6,748 nucleotides of DNA from positions 1 through 6,748 of the forward strand of contig JACKDJ010000058.1 in NCBI GenBank assembly GCA_020633625.1. Reading direction: 5' to 3'. The notes under the pieces are model-generated. The model was given only the letters and a program-made list of their open reading frames with translations, had not been told where the DNA came from and did no database searches. This document shows positions 1 to 5,931 of this stretch, in pieces (positions within the stretch are counted from its first letter, which is position 1; each line of letters opens with the position of its first letter). The DNA comes from Myxococcales bacterium. Its GTDB lineage: Bacteria; Myxococcota_A; Bradymonadia; REDH01. The position numbers were made by a program, and so were the translations under genes.

Positions 1-102
1 GAGCAGGTGGGCACAGAGGAACCCGACGAGACCGAGACCGGTCAGCCCGGCGGCGAACTTTCGGCCGATTGACGACCCGACGACCTTGAAGAGCCAATCC
101 AC
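1..102 (-). CDS. sdhC: Succinate dehydrogenase cytochrome b subunit (b558 family), N-terminal fragment
   Basis: Read on the minus strand, the left edge gives 34 codons, beginning MDWLFKVVGSSIGRKF and ending in FLCAHLL before leaving the window. The SSIGRK motif, then a hydrophobic TGLGLVGFL helix, then a His-Leu pair is the N-terminal signature of the b558-type SdhC/FrdC membrane anchor. In that family the motif precedes transmembrane helix 1, and a His at this place is a haem-ligand candidate. The protein would anchor the SdhAB catalytic subunits and pass electrons to quinone. The start is GTG at 102: the frame is closed upstream by a TAA at 232-234, no in-frame ATG exists, and GGAG lies six bases before the GTG. 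The flavoprotein and iron-sulphur subunits are expected off the left edge. The family call rests on a short stretch but the motif is distinctive. Confidence 0.8.
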   Translation of the reverse strand, partial: MDWLFKVVGSSIGRKFAAGLTGLGLVGFLCAHLL

Positions 103-108
103 AGTGTA

Positions 109-112
109 CTCC
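109..112 (-). promoter_or_regulatory. Ribosome binding site of sdhC
   Basis: GGAG on the minus strand, six bases before the GTG at 102. It decides the start, since the frame offers no ATG. Confidence 0.6.
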
Positions 113-171
113 GCGGCGGATTCGAACGCCTCGGAGCCGCGGGGGAGGCGGCGCGAGGCTTCTGGGACCGC

Positions 172-239
172 GCGCTTAGCGCCGTGGGGGGTAGCTGTCC
201 AGTCCGGCGCGCCGGCGGTCGACGCATCGCGTTAGCGCC
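172..239. repeat. Palindromes and a repeated octamer in the sdhC/lipoprotein divergent spacer
   Basis: The 233-bp spacer between sdhC and the lipoprotein gene has no convincing gene. It holds GCGCTTAGCGC (172-182, five-base arms around one base), the 12-bp perfect palindrome CCGGCGCGCCGG (204-215), and the octamer TTAGCGCC twice in direct orientation (176-183 and 232-239, 56 bp apart). These could be operator sites for sdhC, but in DNA this GC-rich short palindromes are common. Function is unproven. Confidence 0.25.
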
Positions 240-249
240 CGCCGCGCCC

Positions 250-278
250 TTGCTCGGCGCTGCGTCCCAGGCTATGGT
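250..278 (+). promoter_or_regulatory. Candidate sigma70-like promoter of the lipoprotein gene
   Basis: TTGCTC at 250-255 and TATGGT at 273-278 are separated by exactly 17 bp. The first matches 3 of 6 and the second 4 of 6 consensus bases. Transcription would start near 285, leaving a leader of about 50 bases before the ATG at 336. The TATGGT box sits in the 8-base gap of an inverted repeat (CCCAGG 266-271, CCTGGG 280-285), which could be a repressor site. It is the best promoter-like pair I found in the spacer, but the score is modest. Confidence 0.3.
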
Positions 279-335
279 CCCTGGGCTCTCAAGCACGCAT
301 TCAGCCGATAGAACGCACGCTCTGGTGCTACCGCG

Positions 336-2213
336 ATGACGCGAACGCTCGCCACCCTGCTCTCCGTCGCCCTGGCGACTGCCCTCGCCGCATGCGCTTC
401 GGACCGCGCCTCGGGCGTGCCCGACACTGGCGGGCGCCCTGGCCGCGACGCCGGGACCGACACGGTCCCGACAGACGGCGGCGGCGGCGGTGACGCCACG
501 ACGGACGTCCCGATCAGCGGCTTCCCGCACCTGGAGTTCGTGACCGAGCAGGTCGTCGACCTCTCGATCGCGCAGCGTCGCGACCTGTCCGTCCGATACG
601 TCGGTGGCGATGACCAGCCGGTGCCCGACACGCAGATCGCGTTCTCCTACGACGAGCTGCGTGCTGGCGGCTCACAGCTGCGTTCGCTCACCGCGCGCAC
701 CGACGAAAGCGGGGTCGCGACCGTAGAGCTCATTGGCGGCACCGTCGCCGCCGAGTTCGAAGTGCGCGCCGCCGTTCGCGGGACCGAGGAGGTCGCACCG
801 ATCGACTTCTACGTGACCGTTCAGCAGAAGGACTCGGCCGACTACCTGATCCGCCTCTACTACGAGACCCGAGCGGTCACGCTGCAGAACGTCGAGGTGT
901 ACCTCTTCAACGACGACGTCGGCTGCGCAGACATCCCGCGCAACCCGGACGACGTCTTCGGCGCAATCGACCAGGTGCGGATCCTCCCTCTGTCCGACGG
1001 CTCGTTCGACGACATGCCGTACGAGGCGGCCCGCGAAGACATCCCGCTCACCCATGCCGTGGCCGTCGCGTTCAAGGAGGACACCCCGGTCGCGATGGGC
1101 TGCACCGACGGCCTCCCTGCGGAGATCGAGCCCGGCTCCGACACCCTCATCGAGATCGAGCTCCGCGACCTCTTCCCCGACATCAAGGGCGAGTTCCAGG
1201 TCACCAACGAGTTCGACCTCCTGGAGTTCCTCCCCGGGACCGCCCAAACCGTCGTTCGACTCATCGGGCAGTTCTTCGACTCCCCGGGCGCCACCCTCTT
1301 CGACATCCTCGACGAGCTCGGCGTCTTCGACTCGTCCGACATCCCGTTCGGCCTCGACGGGCTGCTCGCGGACGCGATCGACGGGATCCTCTTCGCGGTC
1401 CTGCCGCCCGAGGCGGTCGCCGTGTTCGAGACCGGCTCCGATATCTACAACGCGCTGCAGAACATCACCCTCCAAGGGTCGATGATCTTCTACGAGAACG
1501 CCGACGAGAACGGCGCGCTCGCCGAGTGCAACGAGCTCGTCCTCGACGAGATCATCGTCAACTTCGACACCTTCGACACCCCCGCCTTCGACCTCAGCAG
1601 CTACGGCTACCAAGGAGCCTACGGCACCTTCACCGGCTGGCTCTCCATCGAAGACGAGGGCGACATCAACTACGCGCTCAACATCCAGCAGTTCGGCCTC
1701 GAGCTGAACTACGGCGAGATCGCCGTCTTCGTCCTCGAGACCATCGTCTTCCCCCGCGTCATCGGGCCCGAGGTCGACAGCATGGAGGCGTTCGTCGAGT
1801 CGTTCGTCGACTGCGAGGCGATCGCAGCCGACATCGGGTGGTCCGGCCTCACAGGGATCTGCGACTCGCTCATCTCGGCGGCCGTCTCGGGACTCCGCGA
1901 CTTCCTCACCTCACAGACCGCCGACGTCAGCTCGTTCTACGTCCTCGCGACGCCGCCGTCGGACTCCACCCCGCCCTCTGACATCGAGCTCCTCGAAGAA
2001 GGGATGCGCTGGGCGCCCTGCGCGCTCGAGGTCGGGACCGACTCCGGTGAGTTCCAGGTCGACACCCTCGGCGGTCCCGGACGCCACCGCTGCGTTTGGG
2101 ACGCACGCTTCCGCACGTCGTCGGCCGACCCCACCGGCGCGCCCGTGCCCGCCGCGTTCGACGGCTACCGCCTCTCGACCCGTGCGAACGGAGTCTGCGG
2201 GGACGGCCGCTAG
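336..2213 (+). CDS. Putative outer-membrane lipoprotein with an Ig-like domain, function unknown
   Basis: A 625-residue secreted protein. Residues 1-20 form a lipoprotein signal peptide: Arg3, a hydrophobic core, then the lipobox LAAC with lipidated Cys20. The residue after Cys is Ala, not Asp, which by the enterobacterial Lol rule predicts outer-membrane sorting. Residues 21-61 are an Asp/Gly/Thr/Pro-rich linker containing a run of five Gly. Residues about 67-162 look like a bacterial Ig-like (Big_1 type) beta-sandwich, with the DESGVATVEL turn at 123-132. Residues 163-625 match no family I can name: they are acidic, rich in Asp, Glu and Phe, and include a Leu/Phe-rich stretch at 285-375. 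Eight Cys after the lipobox (197, 256, 398, 493, 509, 562, 586, 621) could form disulphides. ATG 336 is chosen because it opens the signal peptide; only a weak GGTG lies eight bases upstream. The gene is probably co-transcribed with folC, but a shared role is not implied. Coding status is very likely; function is unknown. Confidence 0.85.
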   Translation: MTRTLATLLSVALATALAACASDRASGVPDTGGRPGRDAGTDTVPTDGGGGGDATTDVPISGFPHLEFVTEQVVDLSIAQRRDLSVRYVGGDDQPVPDTQIAFSYDELRAGGSQLRSLTARTDESGVATVELIGGTVAAEFEVRAAVRGTEEVAPIDFYVTVQQKDSADYLIRLYYETRAVTLQNVEVYLFNDDVGCADIPRNPDDVFGAIDQVRILPLSDGSFDDMPYEAAREDIPLTHAVAVAFKEDTPVAMGCTDGLPAEIEPGSDTLIEIELRDLFPDIKGEFQVTNEFDLLEFLPGTAQTVVRLIGQFFDSPGATLFDILDELGVFDSSDIPFGLDGLLADAIDGILFAVLPPEAVAVFETGSDIYNALQNITLQGSMIFYENADENGALAECNELVLDEIIVNFDTFDTPAFDLSSYGYQGAYGTFTGWLSIEDEGDINYALNIQQFGLELNYGEIAVFVLETIVFPRVIGPEVDSMEAFVESFVDCEAIAADIGWSGLTGICDSLISAAVSGLRDFLTSQTADVSSFYVLATPPSDSTPPSDIELLEEGMRWAPCALEVGTDSGEFQVDTLGGPGRHRCVWDARFRTSSADPTGAPVPAAFDGYRLSTRANGVCGDGR

Positions 2214-2230
2214 CCCAGGCGCCCCCGGTC

Positions 2231-3520
2231 GTGCCTCGCGGCGCCCGAGACTACGCCTCGCTGGTCGCATTGCTCGTCGAGCAGAACCAGTTCGCCATCA
2301 AGTACGACCTCGACGCGATGCGCGAGGCGATGGCGAGCGAGGGGCTCCAGCACGCCGCAAGCGACGGCGCGACCGTGCCCGGCCGTGCGCTCGCCCGAAG
2401 GCTCGTCCTCGTCGGAGGCACGAACGGCAAGGGCACGACGAGCGCCATGCTCGCCGCTGCCGCCCTTCACGCTGGGCTCAAGGTCGGCCTTTACACGTCG
2501 CCGCACCTCGTCGACGTCCGTGAGCGAGTCCGCGTCGACGCCGCGCCCCTCTCGCGAGAGGAGTTCGCGGCCGTCGGCTGGGAGCTGATGGAGCGCTATG
2601 GCGGCCGTGAGACCCCATCGGCCGTGTCACGGCCTCTCAGCTACTTCGAGCTGCTCACTCTGCTCGCCGCGAGGGTGTTCGCCGAGGCCGACCTCGACCT
2701 CGCGGTCGTCGAGGTCGGCCTTGGGGGCCGGCTCGACGCCACGAACGTCTTCTGTCCCGACGTCTCCGTCCTCACCAGCGTCTCGCTGGACCACCAAGCG
2801 TACCTAGGCGACAGCGAGACTGCGATCGCGCGGGAGAAGGTCCCCATCTGCCGACCTGGCCGGCCGGTCATCTTGCACCGCCGTGCCGGAGGCTTCGAAG
2901 AGCTGGTCGGCGCGCTCGGTGCGCTCGCACCGACCAGCGTCCCGGTTGTGGTGGACGAGGGCGCCACACCTCGGGAGTGGGCCGCCGCGCTCGCCGTGGC
3001 AGCCGCGTCACAGCTCCGCGAGCCCACGCTCGCTCCGCGACCCTCGCTCGAGCTCGGCGCGGCTCGCGCCCGCTGGCCGGGCCGCCAACAAGTCGTCGAG
3101 CGAGGCCGGATCCGCGTGCTGGTCGATGGTGCGCACAACGCCGCATCTATCGCCGCCTGCGCTGCCTGGATGAGCCGCGAGCTACCAACAAACAGCCGGA
3201 TTCCGGTAGTCCTTGGAGTCTCCGGCGGACGCGACGCCGCGGCGCTCGCGCGGCCAATCGCCCCGTTCGCGAGCGAGCTGATCGCGGTCACCACGGAGAA
3301 TGCTCCGTGCGCGCCGAGCGCGGACGTCGCCCGCGCGCTTCGTCCGCTCGGCGTTGCGGTCTCGGACGGTGGGAGCGTCGGCGCCGGCGTGCGACGCGCC
3401 GCGGTTCTCGCAGAGAGCGGCAGCGCCGGCTCGATGCTGGTGACGGGCAGCCTGTATGTGGTTGGCGAAGCGCTCGAATCGCTCGGCTTCGACGCCGACT
3501 CGCTCTCGGTGTTCGAGTAG
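2231..3520 (+). CDS. folC: Bifunctional dihydrofolate synthase / folylpolyglutamate synthase
   Basis: A 429-residue cytosolic Mur-ligase-family enzyme that adds L-glutamate to dihydropteroate and then to tetrahydrofolates using ATP. The N-terminus (about 6-35, YASLVALLVEQNQFAIKYDL) matches the usual FolC start. The ATP-binding P-loop GTNGKGTT is at 63-70, TSPHL at 89-93, EVGLGGRLDATN at 161-172 and DHQAYLG at 187-193. Lys203 in REKVPICRPG is the likely carbamylated-lysine equivalent; families usually show EKAGI here. The C-terminal domain has WPGRQQ (292-297), DGAHN (299-303) and VTGSLYVVGEA (404-414). Length is normal. The GTG at 2231 is the only sensible start: the frame stays open upstream to an ATG at 2096, but that extension is Arg-rich, overlaps the lipoprotein gene and lacks FolC similarity. 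No clear Shine-Dalgarno is seen, and the gene begins 17 bp after the lipoprotein stop, so translational coupling is possible. The bifunctional label is the usual bacterial case; the sequence alone does not exclude a monofunctional enzyme. Confidence 0.95.
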   Translation: MPRGARDYASLVALLVEQNQFAIKYDLDAMREAMASEGLQHAASDGATVPGRALARRLVLVGGTNGKGTTSAMLAAAALHAGLKVGLYTSPHLVDVRERVRVDAAPLSREEFAAVGWELMERYGGRETPSAVSRPLSYFELLTLLAARVFAEADLDLAVVEVGLGGRLDATNVFCPDVSVLTSVSLDHQAYLGDSETAIAREKVPICRPGRPVILHRRAGGFEELVGALGALAPTSVPVVVDEGATPREWAAALAVAAASQLREPTLAPRPSLELGAARARWPGRQQVVERGRIRVLVDGAHNAASIAACAAWMSRELPTNSRIPVVLGVSGGRDAAALARPIAPFASELIAVTTENAPCAPSADVARALRPLGVAVSDGGSVGAGVRRAAVLAESGSAGSMLVTGSLYVVGEALESLGFDADSLSVFE

Positions 3521-3617
3521 CCGAAGCGCGTGCTCCAGCTGCGTCGCTAGGCGTCGTCGCAGCGGAGGGCCGTCTGTGACGAGTGCCCACAGTCGCGAGT
3601 CCACTTCGTCTCTGTAG

Positions 3618-3646
3618 TCTGTCGGCGGCACCAGGCCGCCGGCGGA
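3618..3646 (+). terminator. GC-rich hairpin between convergent genes, probable terminator of folC
   Basis: Bases 3618-3629 pair with 3635-3646 around a five-base loop (ACCAG). The stem is 12 bp with two G-U wobbles in the plus-strand transcript, and its inner seven pairs (CGGCGGC/GCCGCCG) are perfect. It lies about 100 bases after the folC stop and about 50 bases beyond the stop of the minus-strand regulator gene, where a terminator for either is expected. There is no T-tract on either side, so it would be a U-less hairpin. On the minus strand the two wobbles become A-C mismatches, leaving the seven-pair core. Confidence 0.45.
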
Positions 3647-3660
3647 GGGTCGCCAGCCGC

Positions 3661-3727
3661 GCTCGAAGCGGGTCGTGCAGCTAGCGAGCGCAGCGTCGCT
3701 AGCCGAGCTCGAAGCGGTCGTGCAGCT
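3661..3727. repeat. Tandem duplication of the 3' end of the Crp-like gene
   Basis: A 22-base segment at 3661-3682 (GCTCGAAGCGG, extra G, TCGTGCAGCT) repeats the 21-base segment at 3707-3727 with one inserted G and no other difference. The right-hand copy encodes the last residues of the Crp-like protein (LHDRFEL); the left-hand copy lies beyond the stop. The copies are 45 bases apart (in frame) up to the extra base. This looks like a partial duplication of the gene end that has begun to decay. Confidence 0.7.
3680..3703. repeat. Perfect 8-bp inverted repeat across the stop codon of the Crp-like gene
   Basis: GCTAGCGA (3680-3687) and TCGCTAGC (3696-3703) are exact reverse complements with an 8-base loop. 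The regulator's TAG (3701-3699) is in one arm and a second in-frame TAG (3683-3681) is in the other, so the two stops are part of the symmetry. It lies between and partly within the direct repeat copies. No T-tract follows, so I do not call it a terminator. Confidence 0.5.
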
Positions 3728-4346
3728 CGAGGTACCGAAGCTTCCGATCGAACCCGGCCGGATCGGTGACTCTGAAGCGCCCACCGGTGTCGAGCTCGAG
3801 GAGGCCGTCGGTGGCGAGCGACCGTAGGACGGCGTCGACAGCCCCCCGCTCCAGCGCGACCGCCTCGGGGAGGTCGTACGGGATCGGGACGAAGGCAGCG
3901 CCGTCGAGCCCGCCCGCTCTCTCCGCCTCGTGCCGCAACTGCAGCATGATGCGGCCGGTTGGCGTCCGGAGCGCGAACGCGGCGATGCGGAAGTGGGAGT
4001 ATGTCAGCCGAGCCGCCATGCGGCTGACCACGCGTGCGACGACGCTCGGATTCTGGAGCAGGACGCTCTCGATCCCGTCACGGTGGACGACCACAGCCTC
4101 GACGTCGTCAACAGCGATCGCGGTCGACGGGTACTGCGCCCCTTCTGCGAACGCGATGTCGCCGCACACGTTGCCACGCCCGAGCGTCTCGAGCAGCACG
4201 CGCTCCTCGAACACTTGGCGAAAGAGCCGAACGCTTCCGGCGTTCAAGATGAACACGTGGTTCGCAGGCGCGCCTTGCTCGAACAGCACTTCGCCAGCGC
4301 GAAAGTGGACGGTCGAAGAGGGCTGTGCGTCAGGGATCGTCGCCAT
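3699..4346 (-). CDS. Crp/Fnr-type transcriptional regulator with degenerate cNMP cassette
   Basis: A 215-residue protein. Residues about 13-115 form a cyclic-nucleotide-binding beta-roll (FRAGEVLFEQGAPANHVFIL, then GRGNVCGDIAF at 56-66). Residues about 117-195 are a Crp-type winged helix, with TPTGRIMLQL at 128-137 and the recognition region ERGAVDAVLRSL at 166-177, followed by the wing FRVTD. In the phosphate-binding cassette the usual Gly-Glu pair is Gly62-Asp63, and the usual Arg-Ser/Thr-Ala reads Ser74-Thr75-Ala76, so the phosphate-gripping Arg is missing. Classical cAMP binding is therefore doubtful; no Fnr-type Cys cluster is present. The gene is third in a minus-strand operon and its start overlaps the stop of the upstream gene by 17 bp. 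ATG 4346 is taken as the start; in-frame GTGs at 4355 and 4361 are alternatives, and no good Shine-Dalgarno separates them. The family call is firm; ligand and targets are unknown. Confidence 0.9.
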   Translation of the reverse strand: MATIPDAQPSSTVHFRAGEVLFEQGAPANHVFILNAGSVRLFRQVFEERVLLETLGRGNVCGDIAFAEGAQYPSTAIAVDDVEAVVVHRDGIESVLLQNPSVVARVVSRMAARLTYSHFRIAAFALRTPTGRIMLQLRHEAERAGGLDGAAFVPIPYDLPEAVALERGAVDAVLRSLATDGLLELDTGGRFRVTDPAGFDRKLRYLELHDRFELG

Positions 4347-5052
4347 CGCAGTCACGGTCACGTGCGGAGAGCAGCTCCCGCGCACGCTCGAGCGTGCGCG
4401 GCGCGAGCCGATGCGCGCCGGCATCGGGCGCGGCGGAGTGTATCCACAGGCGGTGCAGGTCCGCAACGGTGTCCAGATCGTACCACCGGCCCACGACCTC
4501 CGAGCGCAGCCCGGCGTCGTCGAGTCGCGCGCGGGTCTCCTGAAGAGTGGTCTCAGCGCTCCACTGAACACCCGAGAGCACCGCTCCGATGGGGACACGC
4601 GATCCAACCAGCGTGAAGCCGCCGTCTTCTGCGGCGACGAAGGACAGGTCAGCCCGGTCGAGTGCCTCGACGGCGGCCGCGAACAGTGCGTCGGGCATGT
4701 CTGGAGAGTCGGAGCCGATCACCACTACCCGCCGCACGCTGCACAAGCCGGTGTCGATCGCCGCGGCGATCCGCACGTCGAGCCCACCTCCCGGCTGGCG
4801 GAGGAGCGTCCAAGCCCCGGCGGACCCCGGCTCGACCCGGGGCGCCGCGTCGCCGTCCCACCACAACGTGTGCGTGAGCCACGCGCGTGCGTGTCTTTCG
4901 AGCACATCGTCCAGCGTGGCCGCGTGGATGGCCGCAGCGCCGGCGGGAGACAGGGCGCCGATCATCCGGGTCTTCACGCGGCCGACGACCGGGGTCTTCG
5001 CCAGGACGGCGATCGCCGCGGGGCGCGGCGCTCCCTCCGCCGGCTCACCCAC
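4330..5052 (-). CDS. DUF2064 / TIGR04282-type GT-A fold glycosyltransferase-like protein
   Basis: A 240-residue cytosolic protein of the DUF2064 (TIGR04282) group, whose fold resembles nucleotidyltransferases and GT-A glycosyltransferases. The nucleotide-binding motif AKTPVVGRVKTRM is at 18-30, GSDSPDMP at 113-120, the metal/substrate motif AEDGGFTLVG at 141-150, SAETTLQETRARL at 165-177 and WYDLDTVADL at 190-199. No membrane segment or signal peptide is seen. Members are often annotated as arsenosugar-biosynthesis glycosyltransferases, but no arsenosugar radical-SAM gene (arsS) is in this window, so that substrate should not be assumed. The start is GTG 5052, supported by GGGAGG six bases upstream; a much longer open frame upstream has no family similarity. 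Its first 8 bp overlap the end of the GT2 gene and its last 17 bp overlap the regulator gene, indicating translational coupling. The natural substrate is unknown; a sugar nucleotide is inferred from family. Confidence 0.88.
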   Translation of the reverse strand: MGEPAEGAPRPAAIAVLAKTPVVGRVKTRMIGALSPAGAAAIHAATLDDVLERHARAWLTHTLWWDGDAAPRVEPGSAGAWTLLRQPGGGLDVRIAAAIDTGLCSVRRVVVIGSDSPDMPDALFAAAVEALDRADLSFVAAEDGGFTLVGSRVPIGAVLSGVQWSAETTLQETRARLDDAGLRSEVVGRWYDLDTVADLHRLWIHSAAPDAGAHRLAPRTLERARELLSARDRDCDGDDP

Positions 5053-5731
5053 GCAGGGCCTCCCGCGCGATCGTCCACAGGATCTTGTGGCCGGCGCGGA
5101 CCGACCCACGGACGGTGCCGGTGACCTTCGACTGGTCGCCGAGCCGCCGGCGATAGTGCACCGGCACCTCGGCACAGCGCATGCGCAGGCGCGCTGCGCG
5201 CACCTGCATCTCGACGGTCCAGCCGAAGTCTCGGTCCTGCATCGCCATCTTCTCGAGCGCCGCCCACGTGACGACGCGCATCGGGCCCAGGTCGGTGTAC
5301 TCGTGGTCGAACAGGGCCGCGACGAGCCGAGTCGCGAGCCAGTTGCCGAAGATGGCTTGGGGCAGCAGCGCACCGCGCGAAGCGAGGCCGGACGTCCGAC
5401 TACCGATCACCATGTCGAACCCGCGCGCCAGGGCGTCGAGCAGCGTCGTCATGTCGTCCGGGAAATCGGAGCCGTCGCCGTCGATGAATCCTACGACGTC
5501 AGGAGGGTCGGCCGACAGCGTCGCGAGGCCGGTGAGGCAGGCTTGGCCATACCCACGCCGAGGCTCTTGTACGACGACCGCGCCGGCCTCTCGTGCGCGG
5601 GCAGCGGTGGCGTCGCGCGAACCGTTGTCGACGACGACCACGCGCCGAACCCGTGGGTCGACGAGTGCGGAGACGACCTCGCCGATCGCCCGCTCCTCGT
5701 CGAGCGCTGGGATGATGATATCGACGACCAA
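5045..5731 (-). CDS. Family 2 glycosyltransferase, dolichyl-phosphate mannose/glucose synthase-like
   Basis: A 228-residue GT2 enzyme of the DPM/DPG-synthase-like subgroup. It shows IIPALDEE (6-13), VVDNGSRD (33-40), RGYGQAC (59-65), the metal-binding DGDGSD (84-89, DxD at 84-86), GSR (110-112), TDLGPMR (146-152), GWTVEM (170-175), EVPVHYRRR (188-196) and SKVTGT (201-206). These are typical of enzymes moving a hexose from a nucleotide sugar to a polyprenyl phosphate or similar acceptor. There are no C-terminal membrane helices, so it is probably cytosolic or peripheral. The start is TTG 5731: GGAGG lies five bases before it and the family-like sequence begins immediately after. An ATG-initiated frame from 5824 adds 31 residues without resemblance to GT2. 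It is the first gene of the three-gene minus-strand operon, and its stop overlaps the GTG of the DUF2064 gene by 8 bp. Donor and acceptor are not determinable here. Confidence 0.9.
   Translation of the reverse strand: MVVDIIIPALDEERAIGEVVSALVDPRVRRVVVVDNGSRDATAARAREAGAVVVQEPRRGYGQACLTGLATLSADPPDVVGFIDGDGSDFPDDMTTLLDALARGFDMVIGSRTSGLASRGALLPQAIFGNWLATRLVAALFDHEYTDLGPMRVVTWAALEKMAMQDRDFGWTVEMQVRAARLRMRCAEVPVHYRRRLGDQSKVTGTVRGSVRAGHKILWTIAREALRG
5059..5064 (-). promoter_or_regulatory. Ribosome binding site of the DUF2064 gene
   Basis: GGGAGG on the minus strand, six bases before the GTG at 5052 and inside the last codons of the GT2 gene. It fixes the short start over the long upstream-open frame. 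Confidence 0.7.
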
Positions 5732-5736
5732 AGCTG

Positions 5737-5741
5737 CCTCC
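5737..5741 (-). promoter_or_regulatory. Ribosome binding site of the GT2 gene (TTG start)
   Basis: GGAGG on the minus strand, five bases before the TTG at 5731. This placement supports a TTG start over the upstream ATG at 5824. Confidence 0.7.
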
Positions 5742-5777
5742 AGGCCCGAGCACCGTGCCTCTAGTACCGCTGCGGAC

Positions 5778-5841
5778 GTGGCGCCACCGCGCGTCGCAGT
5801 GGCAGTGGGTCTGCCGACGACCACCGTGCCGCCAGTGGTCG
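5778..5841. promoter_or_regulatory. Candidate operator palindromes between the GT operon and purM
   Basis: The 200-bp divergent spacer 5732-5931 holds a perfect 10-bp palindrome GTGGCGCCAC (5778-5787) and an inverted repeat with 7-bp arms, CGACCAC (5818-5824) and GTGGTCG (5835-5841), separated by 10 bp. Both lie upstream of the GT2 start, where the operon's own Crp-like regulator could bind. They do not match the E. coli Crp consensus (TGTGA-N6-TCACA). No promoter hexamer pair convincing on either strand was found here. Confidence 0.25.
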
Positions 5842-5931
5842 CGGTCTCGACCCTGCCCGGTCGCTCCCAACCAGTCGACTTCGCCGACCGTGCGTACTAA
5901 CGACGCGAGCGCCTGCAGCCCCGGTGCGTCG

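Noticed and set aside
175..201. Possible minus-strand promoter for sdhC (TGGACA, 15 bp, GCTAAG)
   Set aside because: The -35 is good but the spacing is short and the -10 matches only three bases.
42..530. Minus-strand open frame of 162 codons across the divergent spacer
   Set aside because: Overlaps both sdhC in another frame and the lipoprotein signal region; Ala/Arg/Ser-rich and without any family signal.
672..1613. Long open frame of 313 codons on the minus strand
   Set aside because: Antisense to the lipoprotein gene; its Val/Glu/Asp/Arg-rich composition is what C-ended Asp, Glu and Leu codons give when read backwards.
2548..2561. 14-bp perfect palindrome CCTCTCGCGAGAGG inside folC
   Set aside because: It encodes ordinary FolC residues, and one such palindrome in nearly 7 kb of GC-rich DNA is close to chance.
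2620..2634. GGCCGTG-T-CACGGCC palindrome inside folC, faintly like a Crp site
   Set aside because: Intragenic, does not fit TGTGA-N6-TCACA, and no promoter nearby needs it.
3766..5124. Plus-strand open frame of 452 codons
   Set aside because: Antisense to the regulator and DUF2064 genes, which show clear family motifs on the minus strand; its own translation is Ser/Arg/Ala-rich low complexity.
4330..5731. Arsenosugar biosynthesis cluster suggested by TIGR04282 similarity
   Set aside because: No arsS radical-SAM gene or arsM methyltransferase is visible, and the GT2 partner looks DPM-like, not like TIGR04283.
4589..5764. Plus-strand open frame of 391 codons
   Set aside because: Antisense to the DUF2064 and GT2 genes, with no recognisable motif.
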